A DNA stretch of 64,000 nucleotides from Nitzschia sp. pyKryTriq1 (taxonomy: Eukaryota > Bacillariophyta > Bacillariophyceae > Bacillariales > Bacillariaceae): contig OY101121.1 in the NCBI GenBank assembly GCA_956465555.1, positions 1,450,722 through 1,514,721 on the forward strand, in the 5' to 3' direction. The translations under genes were made by a program, and so were the position numbers. The notes under the pieces were generated by a model. That model saw nothing but the letters and a program-made list of their open reading frames with translations. It had not been told where the DNA came from and did not search any database. Numbering within the stretch: position 1 is the first letter of the stretch; each line of letters starts with the position of its first letter. Shown in pieces: positions 10,206-19,963 of the stretch.

Positions 10206-10921
10206 ACTACTCGTAGTGCACACACTCATGATGGAACTTGCCCCTCCTGACGCTGAATTCAACTATAGATTTACAGCATCTAGACAGACTAGATTCAATG
10301 AGAACTCGTCTTGTTGCCTTCTCTAGAGCCAGTACACCGAAGCACGACTAGACAAATTACTCATTGTAGAATGCTATTTGGGGCACTACAGACACTGCTG
10401 CGACTTGTTTGATACTAGAAGATAAATGAGACTACTCTCTCTCTCTCTCTCTACTAGAGAGAGAGAGTATCAGTAGTAGAGAGATACCGTAGTCTACTTT
10501 TACCGGTAGCGAGAGAGAGCGAGACCCCAAAGCGTACCTCTCTCGCTTCACTCTTCAGCATGATTATGATGATGATGATGGTCGAGATCGGGGAATGCAT
10601 GGAGGAATGAGCCCGCCCGGCGAAGGGAAATGATTGGTTCAAAAAATTCAAGTTCCATCATTAGCGCGCCTGCACGGCCGAGTGGGGAAAATCTCCAACC
10701 GACACAGTCTGTCCTGCACCCGTACACTAGATCTCTCTGCTGCACATTATTGAGCGAAATCCAACATCCAACAAAACCAAAACAAACAAACTACCATGGC
10801 GACACAAACCGCATGGTCCAGACAAACTACTTGAATAACCTACAATATACGAATATGGAAACAACAAAAGAGGAGTCGCCCACGTCGCAGTAATGCTAAC
10901 GCATGCGAGAGAACCAATGCA
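10206..10921. other. Intergenic region with CT/GA inverted repeat
   Basis: About 715 bp without a recognised gene. A CT run at about 10437-10452 and an AGAG run at 10456-10468 form a hairpin-capable pair around CTACTAG. TACCGGTA occurs near 10501. It presumably includes the promoter of the gene at 10922. Confidence 0.5.
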
Positions 10922-12643
10922 ATGAAGCGCTCCTCTGCAACACCTTCAAAGTCCTCTTCCACCAATGCTTTCGCGTTGTTAATGGGAAGCCAGACAAAGA
11001 AAAAGAAACCGCAAAATAAAAGTAATAATAATACTGGTGTGAGTCGTTTTGTGCCGTGCCCGGCAGGTTGTGGAAGACATGTCTTGGAAAAGGATATCAA
11101 TGCCCATTTGGACTTGTGCATTTCGAATGATGGCTCTGCCCCAGAAGTGAGCGAACTATCTGTCCAGATACAAGAAGGACCAACTACTATCGAACAGTCC
11201 TCGGAGAATGTGTCCACAATCACCTCGGCAGGAACAGAAAAGAAAGCAAGTACATCGGAACGTACGACCATCACCAGCGATGAACACGCCAATGCATTTG
11301 CCCATATGATGAAGCGATCGGCCAAGGTCTTTACTTCAGGTCACGACGTTGTCAAACTAGCCCAACGTTGTCATTTGCACACCAACGGCAGTCTGAGTGT
11401 CACGTGCTATAGTACAAATCCCGGTCTTTCGCAACCCGACGATATCAAGTGGAGTACCAATATTCAACTCAAAGCAAAGAGGAAAAGCGCTACCCCCAGT
11501 AGCAGTAATGATGATGACGCCAGCCCTGTACCCGCATCTGTGGATTTATCCTTGAGCTCTGCAATTGCTAGTTCTCCTCGGAAGGTGCGCCTGGTCCGTC
11601 GGCATTCTCGATTCTCCATACCGGTATTGAAATCCATTCTGCAAAAAGCCATCCGTCGCCGCAAACCACTACCGGCGGTGCGTGTCGCCATGGAATTGGC
11701 GGATAAGTCTCTGGGGGACTTACTCCGTCGTCTACCTATTATCATCTTGGAGGACTCGTCCCTGCACCCATCCTTTGCTTTGCTGACCTGGTTGATGGCG
11801 GCGCATTCCAAAGATTTTGAACCCAATCAGTTTCTAATGACGAAAATCCTTTGTATAGTCTATGAAATGGCCTCGTGTCCTTGGCAGGACCACTTACTTG
11901 ACAACGACAACGACGATGGTGAACCAATGGATTTTGATGGACGACTCCTCTCCTTTGAGTCATATCACAAACCTGGACTCGACAATCTGCTGGAGGACCG
12001 TGAGACTATCATCTGGTCCATGCTAGTGCGATCGCGATATGGGGGGATGGGAGGTGATATGGCAATGTTGCATTCGTACGCCAAAGAATGGAATCAACGA
12101 TTTGCCAACGATTGCGAGGTCCCTAATCCAGTCAAGCAGCGAGTGGCACCATCCTTGCCGGAAACAGAATGTCTGCGTTGGTCCACGTTGCCAACAATAA
12201 TCCACCAAACTTCCATTCGTCAAAGTACTGCGCGAGTGCAACCAATGGTAGAAAAGGGTTTGTTGGCATTGACTTTTATGGACATTACTACAGAGGGCGT
12301 AGACTTTCATTGTTCATCCATTCTGGACATGGTGACAACCGACCAAGACCTCGTTGACACTTGTCTCGCTCAGCTCGGCGAGATCACAGCAGCGATAGGA
12401 CTTGGACCCATACCAACAGCTTCCAACGAGAAAAGACCATGGTTAGAGCGGGTCTTGAAGCGCTGCATGTGGAATTACAGCGCTGGTGTTAATCGAAGGT
12501 TGCCACTGATAATAAGCGATGGACGAGAATCATCATCTTCCTCCAACAAAAAGGATGATCCGCTGGAAATGATTTGGCAAAACCTAATTTTGCCCAAGAC
12601 CAAAGTATTTGCGGAACAATACGTGAAAGAGCGGCTCCCTTGA
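10922..12643 (+). CDS. UBZ4-type zinc-finger protein, probable DNA-damage factor
   Basis: 573 residues, intronless. A UBZ4/RAD18-type zinc finger spans residues 46-66 (Cys46, Cys50, His62, Cys66; VLEKDINAHLDLC), a ubiquitin-binding module typical of DNA repair and translesion proteins. A short motif, NAFA followed by two residues and Met, appears twice: NAFALLM before the finger and NAFAHMM around residue 126. The middle region (LKSILQKAIRRRKPLPAVR, then LLRRLPIIILEDS) is helical and recalls the C-terminal helical domain of WRNIP1/MgsA-type clamp-loader relatives, but no AAA ATPase motifs are present. A nuclear, ubiquitin-dependent role in replication stress is inferred. The exact family is not identified. 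Confidence 0.75.
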   Translation: MKRSSATPSKSSSTNAFALLMGSQTKKKKPQNKSNNNTGVSRFVPCPAGCGRHVLEKDINAHLDLCISNDGSAPEVSELSVQIQEGPTTIEQSSENVSTITSAGTEKKASTSERTTITSDEHANAFAHMMKRSAKVFTSGHDVVKLAQRCHLHTNGSLSVTCYSTNPGLSQPDDIKWSTNIQLKAKRKSATPSSSNDDDASPVPASVDLSLSSAIASSPRKVRLVRRHSRFSIPVLKSILQKAIRRRKPLPAVRVAMELADKSLGDLLRRLPIIILEDSSLHPSFALLTWLMAAHSKDFEPNQFLMTKILCIVYEMASCPWQDHLLDNDNDDGEPMDFDGRLLSFESYHKPGLDNLLEDRETIIWSMLVRSRYGGMGGDMAMLHSYAKEWNQRFANDCEVPNPVKQRVAPSLPETECLRWSTLPTIIHQTSIRQSTARVQPMVEKGLLALTFMDITTEGVDFHCSSILDMVTTDQDLVDTCLAQLGEITAAIGLGPIPTASNEKRPWLERVLKRCMWNYSAGVNRRLPLIISDGRESSSSSNKKDDPLEMIWQNLILPKTKVFAEQYVKERLP

Positions 12644-12689
12644 CCCGACTTTCTCCTCCTTCCTGTGTACTCCTAATGCACTTGTTGTA

Positions 12690-14064
12690 CTAAGTGGCAG
12701 ACGACTCCTCTCGCAACAACGGATCCACCAAAACGTCATCTCGCCATCGTACAGATCTGGGAGGGCTAGCCGCCGATTCTAGGGGGTGAATGGTAGGTGG
12801 CAAGTTTGGTGTCGCCTGCGTGATTAGTGATCCTTCTTCCTCCTCTTCCCATCGAATCTCGACACGCTCTAGACCGACCAACGAGAGGTAGCTGTAGTCC
12901 AGCAGCGCAATAATGGGAAGAATTTCGCACACAAAGAACATCAAGAGAAGCACCGCAAAAGACCAGACGGGAGTATTGGAGTCCTGAAGGAGCTCAATCT
13001 TATAGACAAAGACAAGAAGAGTTGCAAGGCCCCAAATCACGCGTGTTAGCGACCATAATGACATTGCCTTGCTGACCCGAGTCAAGGAGACACGTAGACG
13101 CTGGGAACGATACGGAAATCCCTGTACATCGTAAAAAGAAAGAAACCGTGTGAGAATATCACAGTCAAGCAAATGCCCAGCTTGTCGTGTCCCTTCTACA
13201 ACTTCTCACGTACCGAGAATCGAATGTTGAGATATACATAAAAGATCAGCACAAGGATCACTGCTGTAAAGTTAATTCCTGTGATGCCCACATAAATTAC
13301 ACTTCTGTACATCATAAAAAGAAAGAAACCGTGTGAGAACATCACAGTCAAGATAATACCCAGCATATCATGTCCATTCTACAACTTCGTCCTTACCTGA
13401 CCATTTTGGTAGGCGGCGCCAAGAAGAGGCTTCCATAGAGGGTGAGTTGTAGCGCATATAATAGTGAATTGAATATCATGAAATAGATGAGCCACGTCCT
13501 TTTGAGGGTTGCCGCACTCTCAGTGTGCAATCGAGCCTTGACAAAACATTCCGCCCACACCAGGGTCAACAAGACGTAAGTCGAAACCACCATACAGTTC
13601 GGCAAATCAAAGAGTACGGTCATGGACTTGTCATAAAAGAGCTGGTGCTGGTCTCTCGGTATATCCCCATTATGGTGTTCTGATGAGGAGTCGTCACTGC
13701 TCCCGCTCGACTGGGGCGACAATTTGTAATGCGCTCTCACATTCGCAATGTTCATGGCCGCCACTCCCAAAATAGTCATGATGCGCACCACGGACACCAA
13801 TGCCACGCTCAAGAGGAGTAGCTTTTTCGTGCTCAATTCGGGACGATATCGGTTCAGGACTGCCAGCTTGCGTTTGGCGAGGATCAAACAGAAGATGTAC
13901 AGGACCGCACATATCAAGAGCGCGGGCGTCAACACATCCACCGTCACGGTCGGATCTCCTCGTCGATTATTGCTGTTGCTGCCGAAGATTGATGACAGAA
14001 CCGCCATCGTCCCGGCCATATCGACATCATCACCTGCAGCCGAACTACCAGTGAGATGCACCAT
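12690..14064 (-). CDS. TOM1/THH1-like multi-pass membrane protein
   Basis: Exons complement(12690..13121, 13214..13304, 13397..14064), 396 residues, ATG at 14064. About seven hydrophobic segments are visible, including LLICAVLYIFCLIL, LLLLSVALVSVVRIM, VVSTYVLLTLVWAECF, FMIFNSLLYALQLTLY, the middle exon VILVLIFYVYLNI, and two in exon 3. The order, with a cytosolic KRKL loop and a W-ECFVKAR segment, resembles the THH1/TOM1/TOM3 and GPR137 family of endomembrane seven-pass proteins (by eye). The C-terminus is acidic and probably cytosolic. Both introns are 92 bp and 86% identical to each other. The gene starts 487 bp from the divergent methyltransferase gene. Confidence 0.78.
13122..13213 (-). 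repeat. Introner-like intron, copy B
   Basis: The second intron of the TOM1-like gene. It matches the first intron (13305-13396) over its whole 92-bp length without gaps, with 79 of 92 bases the same by my count. The match ends at the splice borders; the 91-bp exon between the copies is not itself duplicated. Confidence 0.85.
13305..13396 (-). repeat. Introner-like intron, copy A
   Basis: The first intron of the TOM1-like gene (GTAAGG donor, TACAG acceptor), near-copy of the intron at 13122-13213. The acceptor half is most alike, including the shared ACACGGTTTCTTTC pyrimidine tract; the donor-proximal bases differ most. Confidence 0.85.
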
Positions 14065-14551
14065 CTTGTCGAAAGAATGAAGAGAAAACAATGAATGATG
14101 GTAGATACTTGCTTTTTGCTATGCTGTGTTGGTGATGGTTGATCATCACGACTCAACATCATCAAGCATCAAGCATCCAAAGAAAACATCATCAACGCAT
14201 TTTAGTACACGTAGTAGTGTACTGTACCGAAACAAACGGGAAAAGCACGTTCTTCTTTCATCGCGGCGTGCGTTGGGCTCGTAGGAAGAAAATCGACTCC
14301 TGCGACCACATTGTCCTTGTTCGACTCCTCCGACACATACAGTCGTTCGTCCATAATACCGCACATGCCGCATGCCACACAAAAAAGATTTCGACTTTGA
14401 ACTTTCAACTTTCAACACTTTTTGCTTCTTTATCATCATCGTTTTGTTGATGACCATGTTGACGTCGTTGATCCTGTCAAGACAGTCAGTCCTACGTACA
14501 GACAGCGCTGTGAATGATTAAAAACGAGGCGAAGACATTGACACAGAAGGC
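14065..14551. other. Divergent promoter region
   Basis: 487 bp between the start of the TOM1-like gene (minus) and the methyltransferase gene (plus). It must carry both promoters. Short overlapping frames on both strands have no family features. No clear core promoter element is visible. Confidence 0.5.
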
Positions 14552-16006
14552 ATGCTGTCCTCGTTGATTCTTCTTCTCTTGCTTCTTACATGCTTGCCGA
14601 CCATAATATTTTCCACGTCCCCACCGCCACCATCAAGTGATGATGATAATGATATTAATATCCAAGCGGAAATTCGGCAGCTCGTACATGAAGGGCGACT
14701 GTCAACTGCTCGATGGGTGGCTTTGCAGTACCTACTAGACCAGTTTTACAGTACAAATAGTGCTGCTGGTAGCAATGAACTTCGCAAGTCACTTGCGTCC
14801 GCGTTTGTCGACTCCTTTGATCAAGCCATCACTACGAGTAGTACTGCTTCCCGAGGCCCACACGAGTATTTCGACAAACTTTACCAAGCCCTTCAAGAAC
14901 AGGACAATTACAACATCAATAGTACAATGGGATCGAGACGCAACCTTGTCAAGCGAGATTTTCCTGGTTGTGTTCCTGCTATATCCTTTGGAAGTGATGA
15001 TCCAACCAAAGATTGGGATGATTGTTGCTCGATGCTACCAAAGGAACGAAACAATAATATTATCGTGGGCAAGGAGACGAATCACCATCAAGCAATGCTG
15101 GAAATGCTCGAAGGTGATGCGGACAATGTACCTGGTGATGATGGATGTGCTATATCGAAACCGTGCTGCGACTTTTCTGTGGGATCCTCCTCGCATCTAC
15201 GTCTTCCTGCCTTGCACGAACCAGCCTTGGCAGTGCGAATTATAAGCCAAGGAACACGAAGAAGAATTTTGGATTTGGAGCAAGATGGTTATTTGAGACT
15301 CTTTGATGTGGCAGGGATATTATGGCCGAGTGGGTATCTATTAGCACAGTGTGTGGCCAATCCTTCGATATGTGGCATTCAGGGCGAAATGGATAGAGCA
15401 CGGTCTCGCCATAGAAAATTATCGAAAAGACAGGGTTCCAGCCCCTTGGCTGTTGAACTAGGGACAGGAATTGGAGCACCGAGCATCGCCTTGGCTTGGT
15501 ATTTGCAACAATACGGGGCCGAACGCCATCAAGTTGTCGCCACCGATGTTGCACCTCACGCACTGGCTTTGACCGTGTCGAATGCCTGGCACAATGATGT
15601 CAGTGTGGCTGTTGATCTTTTGAACTATACCAACACAACAACTGTGAAGGAAATAAGGGAAAAATACTTCCTTACGCCAATGGGTACAAGTACCAGGAGC
15701 CCGGACAAACAATCTGGCTTTGCAGTTGTCATGGGCTCGTCTTTGCAATCCCTCTTCCGGGATTCGCACGAACCCAGCAGCATCCTTTGGAAGACACTAG
15801 GAATTCTCATGGATCGAAGCAATCCCCACGCGATTGCAATCTTGGTGCATGTAAGGTCTGATCCAGTCATGCCTCCCTCTGATGGTTCCTTTGAGCTCAT
15901 TGCGCAGATTTCAGGCGATCGGTTCGACATGCAAACACGCGCTGGCGACTCATCGGATTTTGAAATTTTTATCTTTCGTCGGCGATCTCAAGAAGATGAA
16001 CTATGA
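14552..16006 (+). CDS. METTL21/23-like (Methyltransf_16) methyltransferase with signal peptide
   Basis: 484 residues, intronless. A hydrophobic leader (LSSLILLLLLLTCLPTIIF) suggests entry into the secretory pathway or a membrane anchor. The C-terminal half has a seven-beta-strand methyltransferase fold: LAVELGTGIGAPSIALA is the AdoMet-binding motif I, VVATDV the motif II acidic strand, and FAVVMGSSLQSLF a DxxY-region equivalent. The family contains protein-lysine methyltransferases. The N-terminal half has a cysteine pair (DDCC, KPCCDF) and is unassigned. A lumenal or membrane location is unusual for the family, most members of which are cytosolic. Substrate unknown. Confidence 0.75.
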   Translation: MLSSLILLLLLLTCLPTIIFSTSPPPPSSDDDNDINIQAEIRQLVHEGRLSTARWVALQYLLDQFYSTNSAAGSNELRKSLASAFVDSFDQAITTSSTASRGPHEYFDKLYQALQEQDNYNINSTMGSRRNLVKRDFPGCVPAISFGSDDPTKDWDDCCSMLPKERNNNIIVGKETNHHQAMLEMLEGDADNVPGDDGCAISKPCCDFSVGSSSHLRLPALHEPALAVRIISQGTRRRILDLEQDGYLRLFDVAGILWPSGYLLAQCVANPSICGIQGEMDRARSRHRKLSKRQGSSPLAVELGTGIGAPSIALAWYLQQYGAERHQVVATDVAPHALALTVSNAWHNDVSVAVDLLNYTNTTTVKEIREKYFLTPMGTSTRSPDKQSGFAVVMGSSLQSLFRDSHEPSSILWKTLGILMDRSNPHAIAILVHVRSDPVMPPSDGSFELIAQISGDRFDMQTRAGDSSDFEIFIFRRRSQEDEL

Positions 16007-16296
16007 CTTGAACATTATCATACGATGCACTGTAGCTTGTTCACCATCCAGCCTATCGTGCAGAACGCCTATGAGCACCTGTATGTACGTACAGTAAAGT
16101 TCTTTTTACGTAAAATACTAAAGACTCGTCTACTAAAGTGTTACAAGTATCCATGCATCCTGATAGTAGTTCATTACGCACGGCAGATCCGTTGCCCCAC
16201 TGAACCAAGAAACCTCAAGAAATATCTAGTGCCTCCCCGGAAAGAACGGTATATCCTCGTTTGCTGGAGTCAGCAATCGCGCAAAAGCGTACATTC

Positions 16297-16980
16297 TTAC
16301 ACTATGGCGTTGACGGTGTCAGCTATGAGGTTGAGACCGACCGAACATGTCAAAAAGATCGGTGAACCCCCCAACATGTAGTAACACAGGCTTGAAGCCA
16401 TGATGACCTTCATAAGCATGTACTGGTCGAGATGAGTGCGCTCTTCTTTTTCCATTTCATGGACTTGTTGCAGTAGATTATTGCGATCGGCCAACAAATC
16501 CTCAGCAATAGTTTGGGCTTGCTTTAGGTATTCATGAAGATTGTCCGTCAACTCTTCTGTCGATTGCATTTTTGCCTTGTAGGATTGAGCAAGAGTCTCT
16601 GCTAGAAGTAAGCGTTGGTGAATATCGGTGACCTCCTGCTCCCTAGAAAAGGCATCTTCGTCCAACACAAAGATTTCCCTGGGGATTCCGTCCGGCATTA
16701 CGACATCATTATCGTTCGTGCAGTCTAACAAACTCGTTCTCGAAGTCACCACCGATATTGAATCCTTCTCATCGTCGCTTACTAGTAGAAAGTCGTCTAT
16801 CCTGATGGCACCGATGCAAGGTCCCGAATGGTCCTTCTCATCTCCCTCTTCAGAAAATGAAGCTGTATACGTTTCTGCTGTCAAGAACGAGCGATTGGCT
16901 TGAACGATGTCTTTTGTTATTGATGGTCCATCGGTATCGCTGGTGATCATCGGTGTTGGCAATTCGATCTTGTCGCTCAT
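16297..16980 (-). CDS. Coiled-coil protein with C-terminal membrane segments
   Basis: 227 residues, ATG at 16980. The acidic N-terminal half is low complexity. Residues about 110-185 form a coiled coil (EYLKQAQTIAEDLLADRNNL), followed by hydrophobic SSLCYYMLGG and IFLTCSVGLNLIADTV. Layout and several positions (EYL-Q at the coiled-coil start, a small C-terminal hairpin with ...IADT/ILADAS) match the protein at 9555-10205, suggesting distant paralogues. Its 3' end faces the methyltransferase gene, with about 290 bp between the stop codons. Function unknown. Confidence 0.7.
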   Translation of the reverse strand: MSDKIELPTPMITSDTDGPSITKDIVQANRSFLTAETYTASFSEEGDEKDHSGPCIGAIRIDDFLLVSDDEKDSISVVTSRTSLLDCTNDNDVVMPDGIPREIFVLDEDAFSREQEVTDIHQRLLLAETLAQSYKAKMQSTEELTDNLHEYLKQAQTIAEDLLADRNNLLQQVHEMEKEERTHLDQYMLMKVIMASSLCYYMLGGSPIFLTCSVGLNLIADTVNAIV

Positions 16981-17717
16981 CCTTGGCTGTATATGTGATT
17001 TGTATCTTGTGCGATATACGGTGTGAGAACTGGTGGTTGATGCTCCTTGGTGGGAAAAGGATTCCGTTTTGCTTTAGTTGCAGCAAACGGGCGGCAGCAC
17101 GGTGATGCTCAACACTCCAGACACGATGACGGATTCTTCGGCGCTGGAGCACGTCCTTCCTTCTTATCTTCTTGTTGTCTTTTCTTGCTTTCGTCGCAAA
17201 CCAACGCAGATAGAGAGAGTTGTGAGAAAAAGAGACGACCGCGGATGACTCAGATGAGCCTGCGTGTTGCATCCAATAGTTCAAAATCTTCGGCAGATGG
17301 AAAGGCATATATGTCATTCGTTCTCTTCAATAAATTATACGGAGGACCTCCGGTACAGTACAGTACCACACTGTACAAGTACATGTACTGAACAGTCCAA
17401 GTAGAGTACCGGTATGGACACTAACTGTACGCGGTACAGTGTCTGTGCAAACGAACGTAAACGAACACTGACATCATCGATCATTCTTCTTCTCCAGATA
17501 CCGGCATTATTTACCGCGACGATGATCGACCATGATGGCGCTGCTGTCTGCGGTCGGTGTCAATAGTAGTTGCTGCTTTACGATATACGATATACCTGTA
17601 CCGGTAGGTTGCAACCAAGTCCACGTTGACTTATCCAACGGGCAAAATCACGCGACGGGTGATCGGTGCGCCCCCTGATTGTATCACCAACGAGCAGCTT
17701 CAGCTTTCATAATCTAG
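16981..17717. other. Divergent intergenic region
   Basis: About 740 bp between the minus-strand coiled-coil gene and the plus-strand lumen-protein gene. Open frames occur on both strands in 17000-17390 but lack recognisable domains. Palindromes are dense at 17350-17420 and near 17590 (TACCGGTA, GTACAGTAC). Confidence 0.5.
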
Positions 17718-18746
17718 ATGGCTTCTTGGTTCCTTCTCGCCGTTGTACCGTTGTGTTTGTCGCTGCAGCAGACGCCCTTGACTCGACGACAGCTCGTTGA
17801 AGCAAGTCTATTGGCAGGAGGAACAGTGATTTCAAATCCTTCCCCTGTGGTGGCCGCAAGGGGAGCAGCTGAGTTGGATTTGGAATTTTATATGCGAGAC
17901 TTGATTGGAGGCAACAAGAAGGAGGGAAATATCCTTCAGTCAGCACCTCCTGTGGTTTCTCCGCCGAGGACCTTAACCGGGAAATTACTGCCCATCCTGT
18001 TGGACGACCGGTGCTCTGCAAGCTGTATTCCTTGCGAGGCCCTGATCCAGCAAGTTCAACAACGTACCGGACAAGATGCGAACTCAATTGCAGTGGACAT
18101 AGAGAAGCGGGTGCAGGATCTGCGCGAAAGGTCTAGCCGAAGCTTCCAAACTCGAGCACCTTGGAAGAATGAGAATGTGGCCGACCAATACTATTTTGAC
18201 TTCACATCGTATGCATTGTGGCGAACAGCTGGAGATCTTTTGCCAGACTACCTGGACCGCGACAAATTTGTGCGTAGAACAGGAAGACTGATATACGAGA
18301 AACTTGTTTCCGAAGGTCTCGTCAAGCAAGCTAGGACAGGAAAAGAAGGGGTTCTAGAGGGTGTGATCCCCGCGACCACAGAGCTTTTGGAGTTATTCAA
18401 GAGCAGTGGATTCTGCAAGGACTACCGAATACGTGGCGATGACAGTAAGGAAGCGAATGATGCTGTATTTGACGAGCTTGATGACGAAAGCCTTCTCACT
18501 GGGAACACCGTCGACTGCCTTGTTAGCGTCTTTGAGCCGGCGACTCTTGGTGCTAGCTTACAAATAACGGGAGAGCAATCACGTTTTGGACCAGACTTTG
18601 TGGGGACTACCCTCGCCGCTTTATGGGAAACCGTCGGTGTAAAATCATCCTGGGAAACTTTCTTCGTCGATCCCGAATATCGACCCAATCCAAAAGATTA
18701 TTTCCCAAACGAGCAACTTATTCAATACACGCTTAGTAAAAAGTAA
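17718..18746 (+). CDS. Probable thylakoid-lumen protein, Tat-type bipartite leader
   Basis: 342 residues, intronless. The start has the multi-part look of a diatom lumen precursor: an ER signal core (WFLLAVVPLCLSLQQ), a short transit region, then TRRQLVEASLLAGGTVI and VVAARGAAE, a twin-arginine plus hydrophobic segment ending in an Ala-X-Ala-like cleavage site (seen; targeting is inferred). The mature part begins ELDLEFYMRDLIGG, contains a CSASCIPC cysteine cluster and a YFDFTSYALWRTAGDLLP segment. The two cysteines in SCIPC could be redox active. Family not recognised. Confidence 0.72.
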   Translation: MASWFLLAVVPLCLSLQQTPLTRRQLVEASLLAGGTVISNPSPVVAARGAAELDLEFYMRDLIGGNKKEGNILQSAPPVVSPPRTLTGKLLPILLDDRCSASCIPCEALIQQVQQRTGQDANSIAVDIEKRVQDLRERSSRSFQTRAPWKNENVADQYYFDFTSYALWRTAGDLLPDYLDRDKFVRRTGRLIYEKLVSEGLVKQARTGKEGVLEGVIPATTELLELFKSSGFCKDYRIRGDDSKEANDAVFDELDDESLLTGNTVDCLVSVFEPATLGASLQITGEQSRFGPDFVGTTLAALWETVGVKSSWETFFVDPEYRPNPKDYFPNEQLIQYTLSKK

Positions 18747-18901
18747 ATACACGGTGAATTGAACTATCAACACATGCATTTTCTAAACGAAGAAGATGAT
18801 TATGCGATACTAATAGTGCTTGCCTGGGTCTATTCAGAAGAAATTATTTCGATATTGCTGATCTCTTGAGATAGATAGTCATTAGCGATAGTCTATCATT
18901 A

Positions 18902-19486
18902 TCATCGGACAGAAATAGAACCGGCGCACATATTTGGTCTCACTGTGCTTTTTTCCATACTGTCAATGGGTTGTCTTCCGGGTGGCGTTTTCGAACTCTT
19001 CCTGGATGCTTCTCGTCCAGAGTAGAGACCTGCTCCAGCGACCTTGTCTACATGCTGGTCTAGAGACTTTTTGTAAAATCGAGCTGCCTTAGTCCTGTAT
19101 TGAATGTCAAGTGCTTCTATGGATTCTCCATGCATATGGTGACGTTGAAAGAATTGTTTCATCTGCTGATTTCCACCTTCCAAAAGCGCAAGAACCTGGG
19201 AATGAGACCAGGCGTCCATCGCGATAGATCGGACACGAGATGTTTGGACTCCATATGATCGGTGACGTCCAGAGCAGTTGACGCATAGAAGGACGCCATA
19301 AGTTACACTTGCCCATTCTGGATTAGCATTACCGCAGTCGATGCAGTTCGAGTTGCCAGGAATCTGGTAGAGGAGTCGTCTGCAGTTTCGAGGGAATGGC
19401 AAGCCATCGTGCTTGGGCACTTTTCGGAACGATTCAAGTTCTGATGCCGCTCTCTGGACAACGATCTGGTCTTGAGAACAGTGCAT
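18902..19486 (-). CDS. ArfGAP-domain protein
   Basis: 194 residues, ATG at 19486. An ArfGAP domain spans residues about 20-130. Zinc ligands Cys48, Cys51, Cys68 and Cys71 follow the C-x2-C-x16-C-x2-C pattern, and SGRHRSYGV supplies the catalytic arginine. Members stimulate GTP hydrolysis on Arf-family GTPases in vesicle coats. The protein is little longer than the domain; the basic, serine-rich C-terminal tail has no PH or ankyrin repeats. It converges with the lumen-protein gene, with about 155 bp between stop codons. Confidence 0.9.
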   Translation of the reverse strand: MHCSQDQIVVQRAASELESFRKVPKHDGLPFPRNCRRLLYQIPGNSNCIDCGNANPEWASVTYGVLLCVNCSGRHRSYGVQTSRVRSIAMDAWSHSQVLALLEGGNQQMKQFFQRHHMHGESIEALDIQYRTKAARFYKKSLDQHVDKVAGAGLYSGREASRKSSKTPPGRQPIDSMEKSTVRPNMCAGSISVR

Positions 19487-19928
19487 GCTACAATAGTGTT
19501 TGATGGAGCGATGGGTGGGGATGGTTATGATGGGTAGTCTACTCTAGTAGCTAGTAGATCAGTGGCCAAAAATGAGAGAGAGAGGCAGGATGCGGGAAAT
19601 GAGAACGGAGATGCTTCGTTCGCTTCCCTCAATACTAGTAGACTACGACGTTATCTTCCCTCCAGTTGAATTTGTTGATTTTGTGTGGCTCATTCAGCAG
19701 CATCAGCGGTGCGGTGGTGTGTGGTGTGACACCACCACGCACAGAAAAAGGGCTTATTCATGGTGGATTATGTCGTTGTATTATTTCTCCGATCCCGGAC
19801 GGTTCTGATTTCTGATGACTCCTCTTTGCGGTCTACATAGACAGTGGTTGTCAACATAAGTTTGGGCCCAAAGAACAAAAATCTTGAAGCCTGGAAGAAT
19901 CGAAAAGCACTTACGTATACTCGAAGAA

Positions 19929-19963
<35 letters not shown>

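Noticed and set aside
10660-10735. tRNA-Ser-like GGCCGAGTGG box
   Set aside because: No T-arm GGTTCGA box or acceptor pairing at the right distance.
14760-15245. 161-codon plus-strand frame
   Set aside because: Out-of-frame shadow inside the methyltransferase gene.
16850-17317. 155-codon minus-strand frame, Arg-rich
   Set aside because: Overlaps the start and 5' leader of the coiled-coil gene in another frame and has no family features.
19928-19962. Regular repeat considered as a CRISPR-like array
   Set aside because: It is a 4-bp microsatellite with no spacers; no CRISPR array is present in the window.
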